Source: Brevundimonas sp. UBA7534 (GTDB taxonomy: Bacteria > Pseudomonadota > Alphaproteobacteria > Caulobacterales > Caulobacteraceae). Taken from it: a stretch of 31,815 nt of DNA. The translations under genes were made by a program, and so were the position numbers. Shown here piece by piece: positions 1 through 7,744 of the stretch (the first letter of the stretch is position 1; each line of letters begins with the position of its first letter). Below the pieces are notes generated by a model. That model was not told the DNA's origin. It did no database searches and worked only from the letters and a program-made list of their open reading frames with translations. Location: assembly GCF_002479325.1 (NCBI RefSeq), contig NZ_DLMO01000075.1:14584-46398 (forward strand). Direction: 5' to 3'.

Positions 1-1
1 G

Positions 2-54
2 CTGTTCGGCGTCCGCCGCATCTCCAACGACATCATCCAGTCCGAGGCCGCGTG

Positions 55-55
<1 letters not shown>
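2..55 (+). CDS. C-terminal end of an unidentified upstream gene (partial)
   Basis: This frame is open from the left edge and encodes 17 residues ending FGVRRISNDIIQSEAA before a TGA at 53-55. The stop shares its A with the ATG of leuA (TGATG), so the gene is very probably translated with leuA and belongs to the same operon. The fragment is too short to assign to a family. Its close coupling to leuA is the only clue to its role. Confidence 0.55.
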
Positions 56-1297
<1,242 letters not shown>

Positions 1298-1314
<17 letters not shown>

Positions 1315-2257
1315 GAATATCTGGATCAACGGCGAACTGACGCCGTGGGCCGACGCCAAGATCCACGTCATGAGCCACGCGCTCCACTATGGCACCTCGG
1401 TGTTCGAGGGCATCCGGGTCTATGACACGCCGAACGGCCCGTGCGGCTTCCGCCTGCGCGAGCACGTGCGCCGCCTGTTCGACAGCGCGCGCATCTATCA
1501 TATCCAGCTGCCCTACACCGAGGACGAGCTGGTCGAGGCCTGCAACGCCGTGGTGCGGTCCGAAGGGCTGCGCTCGGCCTATATCCGGCCCATCGCCTTC
1601 CTGGGCCAGTGCGGCATGGGCGTGACCCCCGCCGCCGCCAACATGAATGTCGATATCGCCATCGCCGCCTTCCCCTGGGGCGCATATCTGGGCGAGGAGG
1701 CGCTGGAGAAGGGCGTGGACGCCTGCGTGTCCAGCTGGAATCGTACGGCGCCGAACACCACCCCGTCGGCGGCCAAGGCGGGCGGCAACTATCTGTCGTC
1801 CTATCTGATCGGGCGCGAAGCCCGCGTCGGCGGCTTCGGCGAGGGCATCGCCCTGGGCGTAGACGGCCGTTTGTCAGAAGGGGCGGGCGAGAACCTGTTC
1901 GTGGTCAAGGACGGCAAGGTCATGACCCCGCCGGCCGCCAACTCCATCCTGATGGGCATCACCCGCGACAGCGTCATCAAGCTGGCCAAGGCCCAAGGCC
2001 ATGAGGTGGTCGAACAGGCCATGCCGCGCGAGGCCCTGTATCTGGCCGACGAAATCTTCATGACCGGCACCGCCGCCGAAATCACCCCCGTCCGCTCGGT
2101 GGACGGCATCACCACACGCGCGGCCGGGCCGGGGCCGGTGACCAAGGCGATCAACGCGGCCTTCCGCGGTCTGTTTACCGGCGAGACCCCGGATGCGTTT
2201 GGCTGGCTGGAACCGATCGGAGCAGCGGTGGAGAAACGGGCCCCTGAGTATGCCTAA
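1298..2257 (+). CDS. ilvE: Branched-chain amino-acid aminotransferase
   Basis: PLP-dependent class IV transaminase, predicted to carry out the last step of leucine, isoleucine and valine synthesis with glutamate as amino donor. At 319 aa it has normal IlvE length. The N-terminus carries the family segment SHALHYGTSVFEGIR (26-40). SAAKAGGNY (157-165) contains the PLP-binding lysine, Lys160, and LSEGAGENLF and the downstream FMTGTAAEITPV segment are typical. The start lies inside the end of leuA, a 17-nt overlap, and the stop overlaps leuC by 8 nt. Placing ilvE between leuA and leuC means the leucine-specific enzymes and the final transaminase would be made from one mRNA. D-amino-acid aminotransferase is a related family, but the motifs and context favour IlvE. 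Confidence 0.93.
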
Positions 2258-3656
2258 GACCCTGTTCGACAAGGTCTGGGACGCTCACGTCGTGCGCCAG
2301 GAGACGGCCGATACGCCGGGCGTGCTGTATGTCGACCTGCATCTGGTGCACGAGGTCACCAGCCCTCAGGCCTTCAGCGAGATCGAGGCGCGCGGACTGA
2401 AGGTCCGCCGACCCGACCGCACCTACGCCACCCTGGACCATTCGACCCCGACCCTGTCGGCCGGGCCGGACGGGACCAAGCCCTATGTCACCGCCCAGGC
2501 CGAGGCCCAGGTGCATACGCTGGAGCGGAACTGCGTCGCCCACGGCGTGCCGCTGGCGGGCTGGGGCTCGGAAGACCGGGGGGTGGTGCACGTCATGGGG
2601 CCGGAACTGGGATTGACCCAGCCGGGCATGACGGTGGTCTGTGGCGACAGCCATACGGCGACCCACGGCGCCTTCGGCGCCCTGGCCTTCGGCATCGGCA
2701 CCTCGGAAGTCGGCCATGTGCTGGCGACCCAGTGCCTGCTGCAGCGCAAGGCCAAGGCCATGCGGGTGACCGTGAACGGCCGCTTGCAGCCGGGCGTGTC
2801 GGGCAAGGATTTGGCCCTGGCGGTCATCGCCGCCATCGGCTTCGGCGGCGGCACCGGATACGTCATCGAATACGCCGGCGAGGCGGTGCGGTCCCTGGAC
2901 ATGGAAGGGCGCATGACCCTGTGCAACATGTCCATCGAGGCGGGCGCGCGCGCGGGCATGATCGCCCCGGACCGGACCACCATCGACTGGCTGCGCGGGC
3001 GCAAGCACGTCCCCGCCGACTATGAGGCGGCGGCGGCCGAATGGCTGAAGCTGGCGACTGACCCGGGCGCGGTCTTCGACAAGGAGGTCGTGCTGGACGG
3101 CGCGACCATCCGGCCGATGGCGACCTGGGGCACGACGCCCGACGCCGGCGCGCCGATCGGTTCGCCCGTGCCGCAGCCGCAATCCGATTCCGACCGCAAG
3201 GCCATCGCCTACATGGGGTTCACCGCCGGCGAGGCGACGACCAGCCAGCCGGTGGACGTGGTCTTCATCGGCTCCTGCACCAACGGCCGTCTGCCCGATC
3301 TGCGCGCCGCCGCCGAGGTTCTGCGCGGACGCAAGGTCAAGCCGGGTCTGCGGATGCTGGTGGTCCCGGGGTCCGAGGCCGTGCGTCGCGACGCCGAGGC
3401 CGAAGGCCTGGATCAGGTCTTCATCGCCGCGGGGGCCGAATGGCGCATTCCCGGCTGTTCCATGTGCATCGCCATGAACGGTGATTTCGTCGCGCCGGGC
3501 CAACTGGCTGTATCCACGTCGAACCGCAATTTCGAAGGCCGTCAGGGCAAGGACGCCCGCACCATCCTGGCCAGTCCTGCGACGGCGGCGGCGACGGCGG
3601 TGGCCGGCGTGCTGACCGATCCGCGCGTCTATCTGAACGAGGTCGAAAGTGTCTGA
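2250..3656 (+). CDS. leuC: 3-isopropylmalate dehydratase large subunit
   Basis: Large subunit of isopropylmalate isomerase, which converts 2- to 3-isopropylmalate with LeuD using a [4Fe-4S] cluster. The 468-aa product starts MPKTLFDKVWDAHVV, the usual LeuC N-terminus, which fixes the start at ATG 2250. An in-frame upstream extension to 2193 lies inside ilvE and does not resemble the family. Cluster ligands are visible as Cys343 in GSCTNGR and Cys403/Cys406 in PGCSMCIAMN. The CGDSHTATHGAFG segment (131-143) and the C-terminal STSNRNFEGRQG segment are also typical. It overlaps ilvE by 8 nt and leuD by 8 nt, consistent with balanced synthesis of the two subunits. Confidence 0.95.
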   Translation: MPKTLFDKVWDAHVVRQETADTPGVLYVDLHLVHEVTSPQAFSEIEARGLKVRRPDRTYATLDHSTPTLSAGPDGTKPYVTAQAEAQVHTLERNCVAHGVPLAGWGSEDRGVVHVMGPELGLTQPGMTVVCGDSHTATHGAFGALAFGIGTSEVGHVLATQCLLQRKAKAMRVTVNGRLQPGVSGKDLALAVIAAIGFGGGTGYVIEYAGEAVRSLDMEGRMTLCNMSIEAGARAGMIAPDRTTIDWLRGRKHVPADYEAAAAEWLKLATDPGAVFDKEVVLDGATIRPMATWGTTPDAGAPIGSPVPQPQSDSDRKAIAYMGFTAGEATTSQPVDVVFIGSCTNGRLPDLRAAAEVLRGRKVKPGLRMLVVPGSEAVRRDAEAEGLDQVFIAAGAEWRIPGCSMCIAMNGDFVAPGQLAVSTSNRNFEGRQGKDARTILASPATAAATAVAGVLTDPRVYLNEVESV

Positions 3657-4233
3657 ACCCTTCCAGGTCCTGACTTCCAAAACGGTGACGCTCAGCCAGG
3701 CCAATATCGACACCGACCAGATCATTCCGGCGCGATTCCTGACGACGACGACGCGCGAGGGGCTGGGCAAGGCCGCCTTCTACGACTGGCGCTACGAGGC
3801 GGACGGGTCGGAGAAGCCCGAGGCCATCCTGAATCGCATCGACCCGGCCGAGCATCGCATCCTGCTGGCGGGCCGCAACTTCGCCTGCGGCTCGTCGCGC
3901 GAGCACGCCCCCTGGGCGCTGCTGGACTATGGCTTTCGGGCGGTGATCTCGACCGAGATCGCTGACATTTTTACATCGAACGCGCTGAAAAACGGCCTGC
4001 TGCCGATCGTGGTCAGCCAGGCGGTGTGGGACGATCTGGCCGCACAGCCGGACCAGCCCGTGACGATCGACCTTCAGGCGAACGAGATCCGGCGCGGCAA
4101 TGCGCATCCCGTGCCGTTCGGGGTCGAATCCTTCGCCCGCCAGTGCCTGCTGGACGGGGTGGACACCCTGGGCTGGCTGCAATCAAACCTGCCCGAGATC
4201 GAAGCCTACGAGCGATCGAGAGAGACCGCCTGA
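3649..4233 (+). CDS. leuD: 3-isopropylmalate dehydratase small subunit
   Basis: Small (swivel-domain) subunit partnering LeuC. It has 194 aa, close to the 200 aa usual in proteobacteria. NIDTDQIIPARF (19-30) and LAGRNFACGSSREHAPWAL are the conserved substrate-binding segments. Translation starts at a GTG (3649) located 5 nt before the leuC stop, so initiation probably depends on coupling to leuC. The gene ends in TGATG shared with leuB. The family usually has GxNFGCGSSREHA; here the residue before Cys is Ala rather than Gly, a conservative change. Confidence 0.94.
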   Translation: MSEPFQVLTSKTVTLSQANIDTDQIIPARFLTTTTREGLGKAAFYDWRYEADGSEKPEAILNRIDPAEHRILLAGRNFACGSSREHAPWALLDYGFRAVISTEIADIFTSNALKNGLLPIVVSQAVWDDLAAQPDQPVTIDLQANEIRRGNAHPVPFGVESFARQCLLDGVDTLGWLQSNLPEIEAYERSRETA

Positions 4234-5339
4234 TGACCCACGCCTCCCCCAAGACCTACAACATCGTTCTGCTGCCCGGCGACGGGGTCGGGCCGGAGGT
4301 TACCCGCGCCGCGCGCGACGTGCTGTCGGTCATCGGCGACTTCTACGGCCACACCTTCAGCTTCACCGAGCATCTGATCGGCGGGGCGGCCATCGACGAG
4401 ACGGGCGATCCGCTGCCCGAGGCGACGCGGGCGGCCTGCGTCGCGGCCGACGCCGTGCTGCTGGGCGCGGTGGGCGGACCCAAGTGGGACGGCGGCAAGG
4501 CGAGGCCTGAGCAGGGGCTGCTGGCGATCCGCAAGGCGATGGGCCTGTTCGCCAACCTGCGGCCGCTGCAGGTCTCGCCGGTTCTGGCGCATCGGTCGCC
4601 GCTGAAGAAGGAGATCGTCGAGGGCGTCGATCTGATCGTCTTTCGCGAACTGACAGGCGGCGTCTATTTCGGCAAGAAGACCCGTGACGACAAGGGCGCG
4701 ACCGACCTGTGCGAATATACGGTGGTCGAGATCGAGCGCGTTACCCGCGCCGCCTTCCAGACCGCCCGCCAGCGGCGCGGCAAGGTCACCTCGGTCGACA
4801 AGGCCAACGTCATGGAGACCAGCCGCCTGTGGCGCGAGGTCGTCACCCGGATCCATGCGGAGGAGTTCCCCGAGATCGAGCTGGAGCACGCCCTGGTCGA
4901 TTCCATGGCCATGCACCTGATCCGCAAGCCGCGCGACTACGACGTCATCCTGACCGAGAACATGTTCGGCGACATCCTGTCGGACGAGATCTCGGTGCTG
5001 GGCGGTTCAATCGGCCTGCTGCCCTCGGCTTCGCTGGGGACCCAGGGGCCGGGCCTGTTCGAGCCGATCCACGGCTCCGCGCCGGACATCGCCGGTCAGG
5101 ACCTGGCCAATCCGGTGGGCACCATCCTGTCGGCGGCCCTGCTGCTGCGTCACAGCCTGAAGCTGGAGGACGAGGCGGATTCCATCGAGGCCGCCGTCGC
5201 CGCCGTGCTGGCGGCCGGCGCCGTGACCGCCGACCTGGGCGGCGAGTTGGGAACCCGCGCGGCGACCGAGGCCGTCATCGACGCCATTCGCGCCATCCAC
5301 TGGGCGGCGGCGCACCGGGTGCAGATGCACTGGGCCTGA
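4233..5339 (+). CDS. leuB: 3-isopropylmalate dehydrogenase
   Basis: NAD-dependent oxidative decarboxylation of 3-isopropylmalate in leucine synthesis. The 368-aa product has the LeuB N-terminus YNIVLLPGDGVGPEV and the FRELTGGVYFG segment. It also has the metal-binding region around HLIRKPRDYDVILTENMFGD followed by ILSDEISVLGGSIGLLPSA, and FEPIHGSAPDIAG. The start ATG at 4233 shares its A with the leuD stop; longer upstream in-frame extensions run through leuD and are not part of the protein. It is the last gene of the operon: a 214-bp spacer follows before amtB. Tartrate dehydrogenase and isocitrate dehydrogenase are relatives, but length and context fit LeuB. Confidence 0.95.
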   Translation: MTHASPKTYNIVLLPGDGVGPEVTRAARDVLSVIGDFYGHTFSFTEHLIGGAAIDETGDPLPEATRAACVAADAVLLGAVGGPKWDGGKARPEQGLLAIRKAMGLFANLRPLQVSPVLAHRSPLKKEIVEGVDLIVFRELTGGVYFGKKTRDDKGATDLCEYTVVEIERVTRAAFQTARQRRGKVTSVDKANVMETSRLWREVVTRIHAEEFPEIELEHALVDSMAMHLIRKPRDYDVILTENMFGDILSDEISVLGGSIGLLPSASLGTQGPGLFEPIHGSAPDIAGQDLANPVGTILSAALLLRHSLKLEDEADSIEAAVAAVLAAGAVTADLGGELGTRAATEAVIDAIRAIHWAAAHRVQMHWA

Positions 5340-5340
5340 C

Positions 5341-5361
5341 GTTATTCAAGCGCTGAATAAC
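5341..5361. promoter_or_regulatory. Perfect dyad immediately after leuB
   Basis: GTTATTCA-AGCGC-TGAATAAC begins 2 nt after the leuB stop: 8-bp perfect arms and a 5-nt centre. The arms are AT-rich in otherwise GC-rich DNA and no T-run follows, so this is a poor intrinsic terminator. It could be a protein-binding site or an mRNA 3' end structure. Its function is not known. Confidence 0.45.
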
Positions 5362-5414
5362 TTGGCGCAGAACGGCGTTCACTGGGAACGAATCCTTGGC
5401 TGAAGCGCCTCCGT

Positions 5415-5530
5415 TCGCAATGATCTTGCGAGACTAAACTTTTGATACGTGAGCGTTGCAAGAAAGTTGCACCGTTCACGGTCAAGCCTCTTGCGCGTTT
5501 CGCAAATGCGGTAAAAGTTCGCATCTGCGA
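5415..5530. promoter_or_regulatory. Cluster of TTGC/GCAA inverted repeats upstream of amtB
   Basis: Four short perfect dyads lie in the 214-bp spacer between leuB and amtB: TCGCAA-N5-TTGCGA (5415-5431), TGCAA-N5-TTGCA (5457-5471), TTGCG-N5-CGCAA (5491-5505) and TCGCA-N2-TGCGA (5519-5530). They share the TTGC/GCAA core. The spacer must contain the amtB promoter, and the arrangement suggests regulator binding. TGCACC at 5468-5473 resembles one half of an NtrC site, but the other half does not match well. An AGGGGG ribosome-binding site at 5539-5544 precedes the amtB ATG by 9 nt. Confidence 0.4.
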
Positions 5531-5553
5531 GATTGCATAGGGGGTACTAGCTT

Positions 5554-6900
5554 ATGTCGCAGGTCGGAAATCGACTCCTCGGGGCCGCGGGGCTCCTTCT
5601 TCCAGCAATGTGTCTCCTTGGCGCGGGAGCGGCCGCCGCTCAGGACGCCGCGCCGGCCTTGCTGGGCCATCAGGCCGCGCTTGAACTGGATGGCGCGGGC
5701 ACGGCCTGGCTGGGCACGTCCACGGCGCTGGTGCTGCTGATGACCCTGCCGGGCCTGGCGCTGTTCTACGGCGGCATGGTGCGGCGCAAGAACGTGATCG
5801 CGACGATCACCCAGTCCGTCGGCGTCTTCGCCGTGGTGTCCCTGGTATGGTTCATCGCCGGCTACAGCCTGGCGTTCGGCGCCAATCCGTCGGAGGGGCT
5901 GCAGCCCTTCATCGGCAGCCTGGACATGCTGTTCCTGAACAATGTGTCGCTGCAGACGGCCAACGGCCTGCTGCCGGGCATCCCCGAATTCCTGTTCATC
6001 TCCTTCCAGATGACCTTCGCCATCATCACGCCGGCGCTGGTCACCGGGGCCTTCGCCGAACGGATGAAGTATTCGGCGCTGCTGCTGTTCACCGCCCTGT
6101 GGTCGCTGCTGGTCTATGCGCCGATCTGCCACTGGGTGTGGGGCGGCGGCTTCCTGGGCTCGGCCGGCGTGCTGGACTTCGCCGGGGGCGCGGTCGTTCA
6201 CGTCAACTCGGGCGTGGCAGGCCTCGTCTGCGCGATCTTCCTGGGCCGTCGCAAGGGATACGGAGTCGAGCCGATCGTGGCGCACAACCCGGTCCTGACC
6301 ATGATCGGCGCCTCGCTGCTGCTGGTCGGCTGGATCGGCTTCAATGCGGGCTCGGCCGGCGCCGCCAACGATCTGATGGGCGTGGCGCTGCTGAACACCA
6401 TCCTGGCCGCCGCCGCCGCCGCCCTGACCTGGAAGATCGTCGAATACATCGAGAAGAAGAAGGTCTCGCTGATCGGCATGTTGTCCGGCGTGGTGGCCGG
6501 CCTGGTCGCCATCACCCCGGCCGCCGGTTTCGTCGATCCGAAGGGCGCGGTCATCATCGGCCTGATCGCCGGACCGGTCTGCTACGCCTCGTCGGTGTGG
6601 ATCAAGAAGCTGCTGCGCTACGACGACTCGCTGGACGCCTTCGGCATTCACGGCGCGGGCGGCCTGATCGGCGCCCTGCTGACCGGCGTGTTCGCCTCCA
6701 CCGCGATCAACAGCCTGTCGGAAGGCGCCAACATCGGCGCCCAGGCCTATGGCCTGATCGGCACCATCATCTACAGCGCCATCGGCACCCTGGTGATCCT
6801 GTTCATCTGCAAGTTCACCACCGGCCTGCGGGTCAGCGAGGCGGAAGAGACCGCCGGCCTGGACACCTCGCTGCACGGCGAGGCCCTGGAAAGCGTCTGA
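5554..6900 (+). CDS. amtB: Ammonium transporter (Amt family)
   Basis: Inner-membrane ammonium channel. The 448-aa protein begins with a cleavable signal peptide (hydrophobic 8-26, cleavage probably after AAAA at 29), followed by roughly 11 membrane spans. The pore twin histidines are His216 (GGAVVHVNSG) and His366 (DAFGIHGAGG). Asp208 of LDFAGG corresponds to the conserved substrate-site aspartate. The family signature FAIITPALVTGAFAERMKY lies at 155-173. The C-terminal tail after the last span is the part that GlnK normally contacts. No glnK lies on either side in this window, although the pair is commonly adjacent. The next gene is a TorF-type porin. Confidence 0.95.
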   Translation: MSQVGNRLLGAAGLLLPAMCLLGAGAAAAQDAAPALLGHQAALELDGAGTAWLGTSTALVLLMTLPGLALFYGGMVRRKNVIATITQSVGVFAVVSLVWFIAGYSLAFGANPSEGLQPFIGSLDMLFLNNVSLQTANGLLPGIPEFLFISFQMTFAIITPALVTGAFAERMKYSALLLFTALWSLLVYAPICHWVWGGGFLGSAGVLDFAGGAVVHVNSGVAGLVCAIFLGRRKGYGVEPIVAHNPVLTMIGASLLLVGWIGFNAGSAGAANDLMGVALLNTILAAAAAALTWKIVEYIEKKKVSLIGMLSGVVAGLVAITPAAGFVDPKGAVIIGLIAGPVCYASSVWIKKLLRYDDSLDAFGIHGAGGLIGALLTGVFASTAINSLSEGANIGAQAYGLIGTIIYSAIGTLVILFICKFTTGLRVSEAEETAGLDTSLHGEALESV

Positions 6901-6912
6901 CGCCTTCTATCC

Positions 6913-6957
6913 CCGGGATGCGGCTCTCCCCGCGTCCCGGATCCCGCCTCGTGCGGG
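6913..6957 (+). terminator. Hairpins between amtB and the TorF gene (possible attenuator or processing site)
   Basis: CCGGGATGCGG (6913-6923) pairs with CCGCGTCCCGG (6930-6940) over 11 bp with one G-T pair and a 6-nt loop. A second small stem CCCGC/GCGGG follows at 6943-6957. Neither has a downstream T-run. The structure could protect the amtB 3' end or partly terminate transcription before the downstream gene. It is the only notable content of the 94-bp spacer apart from the ribosome-binding site for the next gene. Confidence 0.4.
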
Positions 6958-6994
6958 CTCTCTCGACAACAATCATAAACAAGGGGATTCTGTA

Positions 6995-7687
6995 ATGAGC
7001 GTAGCTAAGTTCCGCATGGCCGCCGCTGCGATCGCGGCCGGCCTGGTTTCCCTGGCGGCGCCGGCCTGGGCCCAGACGGACGTGGATGTGGCCTTCAACG
7101 TCGGCGTGGTCAGCGACTATGTCTTCCGCGGCGTCAGCCAGACCGACGAGGAGCCGGCCATCCAGGGCGGCATCGACATTACCGCCGGCAGCTTCTACGC
7201 CGGGGTGTGGGGCTCCAACGTCGATTTCTTCGACGACACCGACGCCGAGGTCGACTTCTACGGCGGCTTCCGCGGCGAGGCCGGCGGCTTCGCCCTGGAC
7301 GGCGGCGTCATCTTCTACGCCTACGTCAACGAGCCCAACTTCGCCGACTACAACTATACGGAGTTCAAGCTGGCGGCGTCGCGCGCCGTCGGCCCCGCCA
7401 GCGTCGGCGCGGCGGTCTATTATTCGCCGGACTTCTTCGGCGTGGACGAGACCGCGACCTATTACGAGGTCAACGGCAGCTTCGCGCCGATGGACAAGCT
7501 GACCGTCTCCGGCGCCGTGGGCCAGCAGACGCTGGACGTGTCCGACGACTATGTGACCTGGAACATCGGGGCCACCTACGCCCTGACGGACAATCTGGCC
7601 ATCGACGTCCGCTACCACGATACCGATGTGGACGGCGCCGCGGCCTATGAGGACCGCATCGTCGGCGGGCTGAAGGTCGTCTTCTAA
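6995..7687 (+). CDS. TorF-family putative outer-membrane porin
   Basis: The 230-aa protein has a Sec signal peptide (1-26, cleavage at AWA|Q). After it come alternating beta-strand-like segments and a C-terminal phenylalanine typical of outer-membrane beta-barrels. The segment VVSDYVFRGVSQTDEEPAIQ just after the signal peptide, with repeated YAGVWGSNV-type strands, is characteristic of the TorF/Gcw_chp family. Members of this family often sit beside glnK-amtB in alphaproteobacteria, which suggests a role in passage of nitrogen compounds across the outer membrane. That role is inferred from neighbourhood, not shown. An AGGGGA site in AACAAGGGGATTCTGTA precedes the ATG. Confidence 0.8.
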   Translation: MSVAKFRMAAAAIAAGLVSLAAPAWAQTDVDVAFNVGVVSDYVFRGVSQTDEEPAIQGGIDITAGSFYAGVWGSNVDFFDDTDAEVDFYGGFRGEAGGFALDGGVIFYAYVNEPNFADYNYTEFKLAASRAVGPASVGAAVYYSPDFFGVDETATYYEVNGSFAPMDKLTVSGAVGQQTLDVSDDYVTWNIGATYALTDNLAIDVRYHDTDVDGAAAYEDRIVGGLKVVF

Positions 7688-7689
7688 GA

Positions 7690-7740
7690 CCGATCCCGTC
7701 GGATCGGAAAAGGCCCCGGAGAGCGATCTCCGGGGCCTTT
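7690..7740. terminator. Tandem hairpins with a strong bidirectional terminator
   Basis: CCGATCC-CGTC-GGATCGG (7690-7707) is followed by a 14-bp perfect stem AAAGGCCCCGGAGA / TCTCCGGGGCCTTT with loop GCGA (7709-7740). The A and T tracts at the stem ends allow termination in both directions. This fits the convergent TorF gene and glucoamylase gene, whose stops lie 57 bp apart. Confidence 0.85.
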
Positions 7741-7744
7741 GTCG

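Noticed and set aside
2175..3770. Long - strand open frame opposite leuC, and similar ones opposite amtB (5482-6876), the amylase (16464-18656) and the TonB receptor (19514-21532)
   Set aside because: All lie opposite genes with clear catalytic or family motifs and have shadow-like composition and no ribosome-binding sites.
5468..5484. NtrC-binding site upstream of amtB
   Set aside because: TGCACC forms one good half, but the expected GGTGCA half matches only about three of six positions, so it is not annotated as an NtrC site.
5510..5522. GG...GC pair upstream of amtB as a sigma-54 -24/-12 promoter
   Set aside because: The spacing is GG-N9-GC rather than the required N10 and flanking consensus bases are missing.
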